From: Leptodactylus fallax
Taxonomy: Eukaryota; Chordata; Amphibia; Anura; Leptodactylidae
NCBI GenBank assembly: GCA_947044405.1
Contig: CAMRHE010000076.1
Coordinates: 5,376,001-5,440,000 of the forward strand
Reading direction: 5' to 3'
DNA length: 64,000 nucleotides
This document shows positions 45,852 through 58,785 of the stretch, in pieces. Under the pieces are notes generated by a model. That model saw only the letters and a program-made list of their open reading frames with translations, was not told the origin of the DNA and searched no databases. Position numbers and translations under genes: made by a program. Position 1 is the first letter of the stretch, and every line of letters starts with the position of its first letter.

Positions 45852-47439
45852 TATAGTGCTCCCTCAAATTACAATATTAGTTCACTCCAGGACCAGCATT
45901 GTAATTTCAGAGGTCACTACCAGTCACTACCTGGACCTATATTTGAATATAGTTGAATAGTTGGCCCATAATGATAATGGATTTGGTGGGCCTTAGGCAC
46001 CCCAATCCGACATTGACATAGTTTTCAGGAGATAGGACCAGGAGTCGCACTACAAGTACAATGACTTAAAGCAGACTTGGAACAAGGTGACTTGAGACAG
46101 CATCCACATGGACAATGGGCAGATAGGACTATAGGAAGAACTGCATTGTCCCACTTCTCAAACTTATGCAATAAGTAAGAAAAATGGCTGGATTTATATA
46201 GAAGATCTTGAAGAACTGATCGGAAACAGTTCACAACAAGGAAGAATTAACCATTGCATTGCTACAGTGGGGTGGAGCAGGACTTGAATGGACCACCAGG
46301 ATCAAATGGCACCCTCATCATTACGCTTGCCTAGCTGGAGCAGGAAGTGATAAAAACAGCCCTACAAAAAAAATCAAAACCCTCCTCTTCTGCTGCTGTG
46401 ATCGCTGGTTACAGAGTATTCTGTCCCAGCCATCTTCAAGCCATTAGGCACACAGACCAATAAGAATGATGATAAAAGGAATTCTTAGACTACAGGAAGG
46501 TTTAATATGTAGTCCGGTCTATTAAATCCTGACTTACTAGAATAAAACTTGTCAGAGGAGCTTAGTTTAGATTAGCACCTTTCTCAGTATGGGGAAATTC
46601 AGTTAAGTTCAAAAGTTTGGATTTCTTTATGGACTTTTACTATTATTCCCCAGCAAATGGAAGCTCATGATATGTGGCTGTACTTTTCACAAAAGACTTA
46701 CCCTGCTATGATCTCAAACGGCACACACAAGAGTGGATCTGACAGCCGTGCAGTAAAGTTTATTACTCATTATACATGTATTATCAGCGTCCTGCAGCTA
46801 GACTTATAGAAAGAAGGGCAGTTTGGCAGGGAAGTGTTTTGAAATATGCATTTGCAATAATACGAAGCTTTTAAAGGCACTATATGAAAGAAGACAGAAA
46901 TACAATGGGAAGCATAGAAGATCCTATATCATCATATGGAGTCATCAAATAATGATAGAATTTAACAACTGATTCATAGAATTCTTCAACATTTCTTCCC
47001 AGAAAGAAAGTGTTGAGAGTGGATATTAATAAAGAGAATGCTCTTTATTCCAGCACTATGACAGCAGATTATTTCCAGGGAGGAAATGTCTTGGGTATTA
47101 AAAAGGATGTAATGTGCAGTTTTATTCTAAATTATAAGTAAGAAAATTAAAGCTTTGGGGACATTAACTTTTACTGGACATCTCCATATATTTAGTAATA
47201 GTCTCGTAGTAAAGTTCACCAAGTATTGGTGACAAGAGTAATGAACATGGGATGAGTTTACAGAATACAAACCATGGTCAGGAAAATACAAACAAAAATA
47301 TTCCATTACGTTCCAATCTTCATCATCCAAAATAAATCTAAGTGGGAAAATGGCTGAGACGGCCATATTTTTACAGTCAACACGTGGCTGCACTAAAATC
47401 ACTGCAATCATATGGACCTATGGACCTATGGGTAATAAA
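45852..47439. other. No feature recognised
   Basis: Several short frames without motifs, including a 94-codon minus frame at 47127-47411. Confidence 0.4.
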
Positions 47440-47615
47440 TAGAGGTGAGTGGACTCATTCATCATGAATCAAATTTGTTCCAAAGAGACCCCACAGTATA
47501 ATACAGCGCCCATTTTAGTTTCCCCGAGACGAATCTCCATTTGTTTGGTTTCGTTAAAAAAAATCCAACAATTTGGAATATTCGTGTTGAACCCAGCTCA
47601 GTTCGCCCATCTCTA
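47440..47615. mobile_element. hAT-type MITE, TAGAGATG family, short
   Basis: Starts TAGAGGTGAGTGGAC and ends GTTCGCCCATCTCTA. Flanks GTAATAAA and TTTAGCGC do not match, so the duplication is lost or an end is shifted. Confidence 0.65.
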
Positions 47616-48688
47616 TTTAGCGCATGAAACATGTCAATGTTACATTGGTGTTGCTGAACCAAAAGATCACAGCTGTAGTCATGTGACCATTGGGGAGCCC
47701 ACAAAGTAGTAACAAACCCAATATTATAGATAAATTAAAAAGTTATAGTTTGAAGAACAGGGGATGGAAGATTAAAATAAGAATCTGATCCTAGAATACC
47801 CCTTTAATAGTTTCCATTTTTCTACTTTTTAGAAATTTTTGTCTTTCCAAAAAATTAAGGAGTAAAGAAATTCTTTCCTAAAAATAATATTTCACTTTAC
47901 CACTAAGTCATAACTATGGAATTGGGCAAAGAACTCTGCACCTCTAAACTTTTTTCCATCTTCCACTCATTACAAAAAAATTCTTTAAGGAATAGGAAGA
48001 AGTAGTGCTGGATTCTGATGAATATAATAAGATATATCGTACTTTACGCCCTCTTTATTCTTTCCTCTGTCTTAACAGACGTAGGACTTTCAGCTGATTT
48101 GAGATTACAGCCTCCCATTAATGTTGCATAGCTTAGCGCTACATTAAAATGATTCGTTTAATAAGCACTTTGGAAAACCCATAAAGATCTATTGTATTTG
48201 TATCACACACAGCTCAACTTAAGAAATGTTTTATTGTTAAGATCTCAGCTCTGTCTTACATCAAAGTTTTGTTAAAGAGTTTTTCTAAGTATATTATTGA
48301 GAATAATGGAATGTTCTCCTGTGTCATTCTCTCCTGACTCAATATTGTACCCTACTGGCTTACTTCTTCTTCCTAGTAAAAATTGAACTGTCCTTGTTAC
48401 AGAAAGAGTCAGAAAGTCCTTACCTAGTTGGGCGATTTTACGATACAGTTGATCTTGCTCCAAGTTGAAGGACTCTCTATACTTTATACTATATTATTAC
48501 CAGTACATATTATATGGGTATTGGACAACAATCAATGAGACTGGGTTGGCGTATTGATATAATGGTATAGTGGCGATTTGATAACTTTTAGTTGGGATTG
48601 ATGCATGCATGGCCGCCTTTTCACTGTGAGCCAAGAATGTCTTATTCTTAAGGCCAGTTAGTGTTCCAGCTGGCTGGATCCAACTTTA
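47616..48688. other. No feature recognised
   Basis: AT-rich; TACCCCTTTAATAG at 47798 is a lone MITE end. Confidence 0.4.
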
Positions 48689-48692
48689 TTAA

Positions 48693-48885
48693 AGGGATTG
48701 TACGGGTGTAGAAACACATGGTGGCTACTTTTTTCAAAATACAGCACCACTCCATGGGTTGTACCTGGCATTTTAGCTGAGCTTCACTGCAGTGAATAGA
48801 GCTGTGCACCACATAATATCTGTAGACAAGCATGGAGTTGTTTGTGAAAAAAATCAGCCATATTTTCTAATCTTGGACAAACCCT
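48693..48885. mobile_element. TTAA MITE, short
   Basis: Left AGGGATTGTACGGGTGTAG and right, reversed, AGGGTTTGTCCAAGATTAG are flanked by TTAA (48689-48692, 48886-48889). Interior pair AGCTGAGCTTCACTGCAGTGA. Confidence 0.7.
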
Positions 48886-49165
48886 TTAAATATTGGCGTC
48901 ATGAAAATCTAACTTGAAGAAGCCCAAATACCATTATTGGACTATTTTTGGTTTTCCTGGAATTTTTATTGATTGTCTATTCTTATGGTATGCCTCATTA
49001 TGTGATAGGTGGAGGATCAACGTCTAGGAGCCCCATGATCAGCACAAGAAAAGGGGCACCACATCTAATTCAGTGGTCATAGCGGAATGAATTCAGCCTG
49101 AATGGTAAAAAAAACACACTGGTGAATATAGAATATGAGACTAAATGGCTGAAAACCCTCCTTAA

Positions 49166-49383
49166 AGGGAGTCAATAACCAGAACCATCATATTGACCCA
49201 AATAAGCGCTTTGGAGCAACAACAACAATGCTGCTTGCCGCCTTGGAACGATACTAACACCCTCATTGCTTCAAATAGCGGCATATTGACAAAAAAGGTG
49301 ATACCTTGGCAACAGAGGCAGCGATTCACAAGGGGAAAATACCTTTTGATTCAGGTAACCCTAACCTATCTATCCACATGGAT
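49166..49383. mobile_element. TTAA MITE family A, right end missing
   Basis: TTAA (49162-49165), then AGGGAGTCAATAACCAGAA; ends within CCTAACCTATCTATCCACATG. The interior matches the copy at 7929 (GGCAACAGAGGCAGCGATTC). Confidence 0.75.
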
Positions 49384-50238
49384 CTTCACAAACCTTTGTA
49401 GAAAGAATGAATATTAAACATAGTTCATTTTTTTTATTTTGTATAGATTGCATATTTCTTCTCCAACATTTTGACCTATCACATAGAGAAATTCCAAGAC
49501 TCATCTTTGAAATGGAGAAATGAATTGCTGAGATAGTTATTTCATATTTCCCTCAATCTTATTGGAAGTGCTTGCAAAGTGCATTATTCAGAGGGGCAAC
49601 AATGAGGGCAGCTCCTCCCATGATAAAAAGAATCTGAAATTGCATATTTATCCTGAAAGTGATGTATCTGAAAGTCAAGCCTGTGCTCTTCACCATTTAT
49701 CTTAAAGCTCACATAGACATTACAGAAAAGTCAGCTAAGCCTAGTAAGTTCATTTGGGCTATATTAAATGTGCGAGGGCCTCATGATTCTCCCATGGCAA
49801 ATTATGTCAGTGGAAGGGCATGCTGAATTTCATTGCCCCATCCTTTTATTTTCAGGCAAGACAAGTCAACATCAGAGGTTTGTAAGCAGCAGCTTACTGT
49901 TCTCTACCCAATGACAAGACTTGCATCTTTGGCCCAATTTGCATGGGGGACCTAGAAGGAATAGCTGTCCACCATACACAGCCTTTGTCTGACAGTTCTT
50001 GAAGATATATGGGCATCTTTAGGCAGATCTACTCTACTGTAGATGTCTATAGTTAGAACAAAGTGGCAGCTGCGCAAGGAAAGAGCAGTGCCACTTTGTT
50101 TCTGGTTGCCATCAAAGCTTTATGGTTGGCCAATCATAATGGCCTAACATGTGGCTTCCACAATTAGCTGATTGAAAATGAAGTGTGCTTTTCTAGCTGC
50201 CATGTAGTTTGACCTCTTAGTGAGATCATAGTGGTCAA
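49384..50238. other. No feature recognised
   Basis: No inverted ends, tandem units or long frames. Confidence 0.4.
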
Positions 50239-50548
50239 TAGAGATAAGCAGACCTATTCAGATCTAACGAGTTTTGACCGAACCCGAAACTTTTGGAGTT
50301 TGTCACCCACAAAACACTAATATATTCTGGGGTCTCTTCAGACACCAGAGTATAATAACTGGAAGCCCAGGGGAGATACAGCAACATAACAAACAGTTAT
50401 ACTCACCTTGCCTCATCTCTCCTGGGCATCCTTGCAGCGTCTAGTGGCATTTGGCGGTCGTCAGTAGTGGACAATTCCAGAAATGAACCAGAGGTCAGAA
50501 CCTCATGAATATTGTTGAAACCAATCTTGTGAAGTTCACCCATCTCTA
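50239..50548. mobile_element. hAT-type MITE, TAGAGATG family
   Basis: Starts TAGAGATAAGCAGACC and ends TTCACCCATCTCTA. Flanks GTGGTCAA and GGGGTCAT match 6/8. Confidence 0.75.
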
Positions 50549-50687
50549 GGGGTCATACACCCACCAGTTAATCATTGATGTCATCAAAGTCTGTGAGGTA
50601 GCCCTTGAGCATGCAACATTTTACTATGAAATCACAAGATAAGGAGCACAATGCTTTAAAAATTCTTGAAGTAGGCAACTTCTTTAA

Positions 50688-51622
50688 CCACTTCCGTACC
50701 GCCCATAGAGTATATATGTCCAAGTGGTGGCTGTCTATTTCTGCAAGGACGTAGTGGTACGTCCAAGCAGAAATCAGCAGCTGCACGAGATCGTGCAGCT
50801 ACTGAAACTGGGAGCCAGCTGTAACTTCAGCTGGAGCTCCCAGCGAGAAGACAGGGAAGGTTTATTACCTTCCCTGCCTTCCCGATCGCTGTGTATACAG
50901 CGCTCAATGAGTGCTGTATATAGCGCTATTGGCGCCACCATCTTGCAGCCACCCTCTGACCCGGTGGTCATGTGATCCACCGGGTGCAGCGTCTACAAGA
51001 GCTGCTGGGTCCTACAGGACCCAGATCAGATCTGTAGTAAGGTGCAAATAATGTGCAGGAGGCTGTATTCCTCCTGCAACTGGGGCTAAATGTACCAGCC
51101 CCAGTTACAGGAGAAATCAGCCTCCCCCCCCTCAAAAAAAGTGATCAGATGTCCCCAAAGGTCTATTATGACCTTATAGAAAAGTAAAAAATTAAATTGT
51201 AAATAAAATAATTTAAAAAATAAATAAAATAATATGCCAATAACACGCACTTATTAAAAGTTATAGACTCAACCCCGACAACACCATACAAAATAAAAAT
51301 TATCGTAAGGGAGAGGAAAATCTATTTTAAAAAGTTTTTTAGCATCACTTTGTGTTATTAAATTTAAAAAAATGAAAAGTGAAAAACGGACACGTTTTCC
51401 CTCCTTTTTGTTTATATTTTCCTGGATATAAAAAAAAATTAAAATACATGCAAAAATAAAAACAACATAAAAATAAATCCCTATGTGTCACCGAAAAAAG
51501 ACGCAGAAATTAGTTGAATAACGCAAATGATAAAAATGTTACAGCACTCAAAACCGCACATACAAAAAACTTGAAAATGTGTCTGGTCTGGAAGGGGGGT
51601 AAAGCATCTGACATGGAAGTGG
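50688..51622. mobile_element. 935-bp TTAA element with CCACTTCC ends
   Basis: Left CCACTTCCGTACCGCCC and right, reversed, CCACTTCCATGTCAGATG are flanked by TTAA (50684-50687, 51623-51626). The left half is GC-rich with nested hairpins (GGAGCTCCCAG, CACCGGGT pairs); the right half is AT-rich. It resembles a common amphibian non-autonomous element. No transposase frame. Confidence 0.8.
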
Positions 51623-51779
51623 TTAAAAAGTATATGTTACCGAAATTGTCATTTTCTGTGTTTTTGTCCAAGTGACAATGAAATCCATGTATCATAGCTA
51701 AAATAGTTGCTTATGAATATTCATTACTGTTTCAATCATTACAAAATTCTAAATTTGTCAGTTTTTTCTATAAGCTGAT

Positions 51780-52368
51780 TAGAGATGGGCTAACTTCTGA
51801 AAATTTGTTTTAATTCAGGTTTAGGTAGTTTCACCCAAAGATTAGTTTCGGGCTGAACTTCTTTGGATGGAATTGAAAGTGAAATTATTATACACTGGGG
51901 TCTCTTCAGACCCCAGAGTATAATAGGTGAAGGCCCAGGGAAGGTGTTAAAAATAACAAACAGTTACACTCACATTCCCTCACCTCTTCTGGGCCTCCTC
52001 ACAGCATCTGGTGCTCTCTCTGGGTCCTATTTGGGCCTCTTTCAGCCTCCTGGGTGATGTCATGTATACTGGGGGCTACTGCTGAGGTCTGTGACTGGCA
52101 TAACATCATGACATCAACATTCCCCCATATGACTACTGTGCTGAGACCCAATCACAGGCCCCAGAGTGTATGACATCCCCAAGGAGGCCAGAAGAGCACC
52201 AGCGGCTGCAAGGAGATCCAAAAAAGGTAAGGGAAGGTGCTATTTTTTTTGCCTCTCCTGGGCTTCCACCTATTATACTCTGGAGTCTGAGGAGACCCCA
52301 GAGTATAATAATTTCATTTCCAATTTGTGGGTGATGAACCCCCATCCAAACCAGTCGGCTCATCTCTA
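51780..52368. mobile_element. hAT-type MITE, TAGAGATG family, longest copy
   Basis: Starts TAGAGATGGGCTAACTTC and ends CGGCTCATCTCTA. Flanking octamers AAGCTGAT and AGGCTGAT match 7/8. The arms contain GGGGTCTCTTCAGACCCCAG, itself a hairpin, and its mirror near 52280. Confidence 0.85.
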
Positions 52369-52376
52369 AGGCTGAT

Positions 52377-53580
52377 CATTAATGGTGTGTCATGTGACCT
52401 CTTCATTCAATGTGATTGGTCAAAGCCCTCACTGAAGCTCCAGCCTTTAGACTCATTCAGAAATAGACACACCCCATAGACTCATTTATTTCTACATAGA
52501 AACTTCATGAAAAACTGTCTAAGAAGATACCACAAAAGCAAGAATCTCATTTAATGAAATCCCCCATGAGAATATATTGTAATATAACATTGATTATAAT
52601 TGATAAAAAGCGACAGATGGTCTATTAATAGACACGTATCTGTGTGGGAGATGATGTGATAAATATGTTACCGTCACTGATGGCAATTTGATATCTTGAT
52701 ATTTTCTGCTTATTATTGAATCCACAACATCCAGAAAATTAGGCATTGTTTGATGATTTTTATGAAGAAGTAATTCTTATTAAATTAAATGGGTCTTGGT
52801 CTGAAGAGCTTACAATTTAAAGATACTACAACAAAATATGAAGGGGTTAAAATCTGGAGCACTATTATAGAAGCATCTGCCAGAGCTGTCAATGATACGG
52901 AACTGAGCTGACACTTGGGTCTTAAAATAAAGGATTCCCTGAAAATAGCATCAAAATTTTCTATTTATGCAGCTCAAAAAATGATTGAAAAGTGTTAATT
53001 GTCACAGTAAATGTCTCAGCAAAAAAAAGTGGAGTTGCGGAAAAGTAAGTGATCCTGGCTAGCATGTAATATACTTTTCAAAGCCAATGCTAATGAACAT
53101 GTTAAAAATCACAGTTGGACTCTGAAATTACATTAAAATTCTTTCTCGATGAAAACTGGGTCAAAAGTCATAGATAATGCAAATGGGCTGTAAGGCAAGC
53201 CGAACATAAGACGATGCTCAGATATCTTGTTACAATTATTAATACCAACATTAGCAAAGTGTATTAGTAATAAATCCTAAGTAGCTCACCTGGGGAATGT
53301 TGAAGGAATATTCGTGCCAGATAATTGGAATAGTAAAGAATAAAAAGACAAAACTGACTTTAGAGATCATCTACCCAATCGGGCGACTGCTTTCATGTTC
53401 TTTCACGTGTGAAACGAAGTCCAAAAACTGTGGCTGCTATGTATAACCTTAATGTTCCGCCTGCCATTTGTAGAAAAGATTGGTCAAATGGCCAAAATTC
53501 TATTGTGATTGATTTTTATGGATATCTGTCCATTTTTCTTCTGATATACTGTAGATCTCCAAATTTGCGGCATAGACATA
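52377..53580. other. Repeat-poor AT-rich DNA
   Basis: 52540-53400 has no repeat ends or frames of note; possible non-coding conserved sequence, untested. Confidence 0.3.
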
Positions 53581-53731
53581 AAAAATATTTCCCCGAAAAT
53601 AAGACCGTGTCTTATATTAATTTTTTTCTCCTAAAGATGCGCTAGGTCTTATTTTCAGGGGAGGCTTTATATTTCTTAGCTTGTAAAACAATGCACTAGG
53701 TCTTATATTCGGGGGATGTCTTACTTTCGGG
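53581..53731. mobile_element. Short MITE with TTTCCCCGAAA ends
   Basis: Left ATTTCCCCGAAAATAAGACC and right, reversed, CCGTGTTTCCCCGAAAGTAA form inverted ends. TA lies at the right edge. It matches a MITE family I remember from several tetrapods. Confidence 0.65.
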
Positions 53732-53805
53732 GAAACACGGTAGTAAGTTGCAGAGAAATTCTTCCTCATTGCTGGCACTATTCTCCAGTCTGACCATTGA
53801 ATCCA

Positions 53806-53964
53806 ATATCACAAGGCATTATGGGAAAGGAGCTGGGGAGCTCATGCGCCCTCTGTTGGATGTAACAGATCCTCAATTTGCTTTTGACTCACCGAGCCTT
53901 GAGACAGCAAAAGGGATTTTAGCCATGAGCTCCCCAGCTCCTTTCCCATAATGCCTTGTGATAT
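53806..53964. repeat. Perfect 41-bp inverted repeat around a 77-bp spacer
   Basis: 53806-53846 is the exact reverse complement of 53924-53964. The arms begin ATATCACAAGGCATTATGGG. It is probably a short MITE; superfamily unknown. The 67-codon frame across it is incidental. Confidence 0.85.
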
Positions 53965-54077
53965 GTAGATGCTAAGTAGAGGGCAAAAGGCAATTAAAAT
54001 CTCTACACACCTTCACTGGTGCTCTCCTCAATGTGAGAGATTCTTGTCCCTAACCCATTGAATCCAACTCAGACAAT

Positions 54078-54415
54078 GGGGAGATTTATGAAGACTGGCG
54101 ATACCAACACCAGTCTTCATAACCCCACTGCGTCCTCATAAATGAGACGCACCCTCCACCGTGCCGTGCACCTATGGTGAAATCTACGCAAGCTCATAGC
54201 TGGTGTAGATTTCCAGCATCATTTACGCCAAATGTATGGTGTCAATGATAATAAATCCGTCCTCTGCACGTCTTCACCAAATCCCTTTCGAATGGGAAGA
54301 GCGGCACAAACAAGAAAATCACAATTTGCGCCCAAAAATTTGTGATTTTTTTTAGTTTTATGCTTTGTACACTGGAAAACTACTAAGGCATAATAAATGT
54401 GTCCCAGTAACTCAA
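54078..54415. mobile_element. MITE, family M
   Basis: Left GGGGAGATTTATGAAGACTG and right, reversed, GGGACACATTTATTATGCC are imperfect inverted ends. Internal hairpin: ACTGGCGATACCAACACCAGT. Confidence 0.55.
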
Positions 54416-55372
54416 TTGCTTACCACATCACGCGTGGTCTGGTTTAACCAAAGTCTTCAAGCAGAGTGATCGAATTGGGTGATTGATGGAGGTTATAGAT
54501 GGAAGAGTAACCAGTGACCTTCATGATATAGTCCAGTCTCCGGGGGTTCATGACTGTAGTAATCTGCCGAACAATATGGAATTCTTTTTAGCTAAAACAA
54601 TAAGAAATCTGCAACAGACTTGGACAGGTAAAAAAGAGAAAACTGGTGGTTAAAGATATGTAGTTAATTCAGTAGTGGGCTGAGCTGCTAATGTTCTATA
54701 CTGAGTACATTCCTGTGTACATCGAAGCAAATTAATACCAACTCAGAAGTTGGACAGCTGTAGGTCTCGGAGCATCCGGTTGCCATGACAACAGTTGGCC
54801 TAGCAACAGTAGTTTAAAATCCAGGGGTGACTGGACAAGAGCATGTAAAGGACGTTAAAGTCAATGCAAGAGATGGAGATGAAAAAGGATTCAGGAAGAA
54901 TATTGGCAGGATAATTATGGAATATTTCGTAACTATGTAACATATGAATTAAACATAAATTGAACGTTAACAAGGATTTATTATAAATTAGTCTACATTT
55001 AATACTTAGATAGTGAATTGTCACCTACATATATACCATAAACAAAAATATAGGCAGGTAAAAAAACAAAAAAATCCAGTTATGAACAATGTTTTAGAAG
55101 GTGTCTGCTTTAGACCATGTTCAGCTGTTAGATGGTCTTGTGGTGTCCTGGTGCTAGGATGTCAGCTGTAATTTGGGTGGAAACCCAGTAAAAAGAAGGT
55201 CTATGTTTTCCATCAGCCCCACCACAGGTGACATAAACCATGACACATTTTCGGTGCTAACATATGTTGGGTTGTCCAGTCGCAGAGATGCTTTCTGTAG
55301 CTAATAGATGGAGGTCCTGAATGGTGGATCCAACTAATAATTTAGACTACTGAAAAGAGAGCCTAACCTAAG
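54416..55372. other. No feature recognised
   Basis: AT-rich with short minus frames lacking motifs. Confidence 0.4.
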
Positions 55373-55779
55373 TAGAGATGAGCAAACTTCCCAAGATTAG
55401 TTTACTTTTGTGTTCAGGTGACTCGGGTCCCTGATACATTTTGGGTCAAACAAGTTGACGTCATGACACCCAGCGTACCCATGTTAATGCTGTGGCCCAA
55501 ACACTGGCCTCAGGATTGACTCTGAGTGCATGATGTCACCAGGAGAGTGTCGGACGCTCTGAGGTGGCCCAAAAGAGGTGAGTGAAGGTGAGTATAAATG
55601 TTTTTTATTTTTAACACCTCCCCTTTATTATACTCTGGGGTCTGAAGAAACTCCAGAGTATAACAATTTACCACAATGCATGTCACAGCGACCATTCTAG
55701 TTCAACTGAGACGAATCGCAAATTGTTCAGTTTCTTTAAAAACAGAACAGTTTGGAATATTTGGTTTCACCCCTCTCTA
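55373..55779. mobile_element. hAT-type MITE, TAGAGATG family
   Basis: Starts TAGAGATGAGCAAACTTC and ends TTTCACCCCTCTCTA. A perfect 8-bp duplication AACCTAAG flanks it (55365-55372, 55780-55787). Confidence 0.85.
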
Positions 55780-55984
55780 AACCTAAGTGGCAGTAATCAA
55801 AGCATACAGACCCCAGGAGATATGCGAGTTAATGTAGTGGTTGCTGGGTCAGAAATTTTTGTTCCTGTCAACTGTTCCATTGAAAAACACTAAAGTCAGC
55901 TTTTCTCCAGCCTAAAATGTCTGACAGCACAGATTGCATTCAATTCAACAGTGAATATGGGTAAAATTAATGAAATCTTCTTAA

Positions 55985-56200
55985 GGTTAAGGTCCCACAT
56001 TGCGGATCCCATTGTTGCAGATTTTGCTGCAGTTTTTTGAGCCAAAGCCAGGAGTGGATTGAGCAGAAGGTAGAAGTATAAGAGCTTCTCATATATTTCC
56101 CATTCCTTTTGTAGCCATTTAAACATTGGCTTAAAAAAACACAGCAAAATCTGCAACAAAAAAGCTGCGTTTCCGCAACATGGGGCTTCAGCCTTAAATG
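55985..56200. mobile_element. Palindromic MITE, family N
   Basis: GGTCCCACATTGCGGATC mirrors CGCAACATGGGGC, and GTTGCAGATTTTGCTG mirrors CAGCAAAATCTGCAAC. Related to 9241 and 59165. Confidence 0.7.
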
Positions 56201-56741
56201 GAATATGTACTTTAGACAGCCCTGACATTATATGTGCTGCAGATGGGAGGACCATCATTCAAAGTTAAAGAAGACCTCTCACCACCTCCAGTTCTTTGCT
56301 TCCTCTAATAGGTGTCGCTCCACTGACTCTGATGCAGTTTGAATTTTTTCTCTAGCCCACACTGTACCCAAGGAATCAATGGAGTTATTTTAGTACCTGA
56401 TATGCGATATGCTAAGTAGGGTCTTTGCTAACAAGTGGGTGGTGTCAGGCAGGCAAGGAGATATAATTCAGACCTTTCTTTGTCCAATCAGAGGTAGACA
56501 GCCAGAGCTCATAATCATTCCCCCTTGCCAGCTCCTCCCTAAGACCACCCACTTGACAGTAGAGAGCCTAACTAGCATATCAGGCACAAAAATTAACTGC
56601 ACTGATTACTCAGGAATGTGAGGGCTAGAGATCTCCAACTGTGCCGGAATCAGCAAAGCAATGCCTATTAGAGGGTACAAAGAAGAAGGTTGTGGCCATT
56701 GGCAGTATTTCCACATCCATTACAGTTACACACAAAATATA
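56201..56741. other. No gene; MITE traces
   Basis: A palindromic trace (TAGTACCTGATATGCGATATGC ... CTAGCATATCAGGCAC) lies at 56393-56587; it is a probable MITE without confirmed ends. Confidence 0.4.
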
Positions 56742-57223
56742 CAGTGGGGGAAAAAAAGTATTTAGTCAGCCACCAATTGTGCAAATTCTCCCACTTAAAA
56801 AGATGAGGCCGGCCTGTAATTGACATCATAGGTAGACCTCAACTATGAGAGACAAAATGAGAAAACAAATCCAGAAAATCACATTGTCTGATTTTTAAAG
56901 AATTTATTTGCAAATTATGGTGGAAAATAAGTATTTGGTCAATAACAAAAGTTGATCTCAATACTTTGTTATATATCCTTTGTTGGCAATGACAGAGGTC
57001 AAAAGTCTTCTGTAAGTCTTCACAAGGTTGGCACACACTGTTGCTGGTATGTTGGCCCATTCCTCTGCAGATCTCCGCTAGAGCAGTGATGTTTTGGGCC
57101 TGTCACTGAGCTGTCTCTCATAGTTGAGGTCTACCTATGATGACAATTACAGGCCGGCCTCATCTTTTTAAGTGGGAGAACTTGCACAATTGGTGGCTGA
57201 CTAAATACTTTTTTTCCCCACTG
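56742..57223. mobile_element. Tc1-type non-autonomous element
   Basis: Inverted ends of roughly 100 bp begin CAGTGGGGGAAAAAAAGTAT (left) and CAGTGGGGAAAAAAAGTATT (right, reversed). TA flanks both ends (56740-56741, 57224-57225). Only non-catalytic internal sequence remains. It matches a Tc1 family I remember from fish and frogs. Confidence 0.85.
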
Positions 57224-57631
57224 TACAAAATTTAACCACATTACTGTATACAAGGATAATATAGTAATGGTCACTTATATAACAAGACAAAGACAGAGGA
57301 GAATAGGCGTCAAAATTCACAGATAGAAGGATCAGCAATGGGGCAAAGGCATTTTATTGGCATTAGATTACTAGTTTTGGGAGTTGAATTAGTCTTATAG
57401 TACCCAAACACATTAGATAAATCTCTGCTATATCTAACAATTTCAGTAGGGCTAACTAACCATCTCTTGTGTATGACGATGTCCTGACTTTCCATGATGG
57501 CAGATATCAGGAAAGAAGGATTGCATTTTTGGATTTTAACTTGCCCCACTTTTTGTACTCAGGCCACAAGAGGTATCTGCCAGAGTTAAAAAAACGTTTG
57601 ACCAACATCTATATTTAATGTAGACCCAACC
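57224..57631. other. No feature recognised
   Basis: A 79-codon minus frame at 57310-57549 shows no motif. Confidence 0.4.
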
Positions 57632-57635
57632 TGAG

Positions 57636-57925
57636 GCTAGGTTCACATGGCGGAAAATGAAGAAAAATTCCTCTTCATTTTTCACTGACGTATTCAGCCG
57701 TGGGACTTTGTTGCGGCTTTATTCTGCTGATTAGGCCCAGATCAATGGGCCTAATTGGCAGAGACTCCCAAGTTGCGGAATCTGCGGCTAATCAGCCGCA
57801 GAATTCACGGCAAGATTGAGCAGGACGCTGATTTTTTTCCACGCCCTGCTACGATCTCTGCCTCCCATTGAAAACAATCCGTTCCCAAATCCGTGGCAGG
57901 TTTCTACATTTGAACCAAGCCTTAG
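57636..57925. mobile_element. Palindromic MITE of the GGTTCACA type
   Basis: Left GGCTAGGTTCACATGG and right, reversed, GGCTTGGTTCAAATG are inverted ends. Internal pairs include GGCCCAGATCAATGGGCC and TGCGGCTAATCAGCCGCA. Confidence 0.65.
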
Positions 57926-58785
57926 ATTGTTCTCTTCCTCACATACTTGGTAGTGCAAAGCAAATCCCAACTGTAGAAGTTTTGTGGACCCCAATATAAG
58001 AGTTGTCCAAAATTTTGAGTTGTCCATTTGATTTTTGTTTAATGTGAAGTGGACAAACAAAAAATGAAACCTTATATGTTCTTGTATCACATCTGTGCAC
58101 GTTATTCTATTGAGATACAGATTTCGTAATCATTTCTGTCGCGCACAAAAATAAGACAGTCTTTTTAGTATTTGCAGAATGGAGCAAGGTGCCTCATAAT
58201 GTCAAAGAGCTATCCAGGAGATGATAAACTGACCAGAGGAACCTCTATATGTAGAGGTGGAGACACGAGCACAGACAAAGAGGGATGAGCTGAGCTGGAG
58301 AGATTGATTACTTATATCCACAGAAATCCAATAAGGATTATGAACTAATGAACTCCTCGCAATCAAATATGAGCTCCTGAATCTGATAGATGATTAAGCT
58401 TCAGATATGAGCTTTGTCACATCTGTCATGTTATACCTTCGGATATCGCAAGATCAAAATATTATCCCATGAGCTCACCTTTTTCATGAAATTTTAGTGT
58501 TTGGGTGATTTATAATCCAAGGTTCCAAACCTGTGACTTGATAATTTATTATTGGTTGCATCTTGTTGTTTTGTCTGTCACCAGGTAGTGCCTGAGGTTT
58601 TTATAATGCAAAAAACAGTTTGTGATAATTTTAATGGTCTTATTCTATACAAGATGGAAAGGAAAAGAAGACAATTAGGTAGGTCGTTCATGATATACAA
58701 AGCAACATCACTGAAAACTGGCTCACTGTTTGCCATAGACTATTGAACAAAGCTGCCCATATATATTACTAGTGTTGGGAGTCTG
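57926..58785. other. No feature recognised
   Basis: No repeats or convincing frames. Confidence 0.4.

Noticed and set aside
56839..57060. 73-codon minus ORF as a transposase
   Set aside because: It lies in the Tc1 element's non-catalytic interior and lacks any DDE motif.
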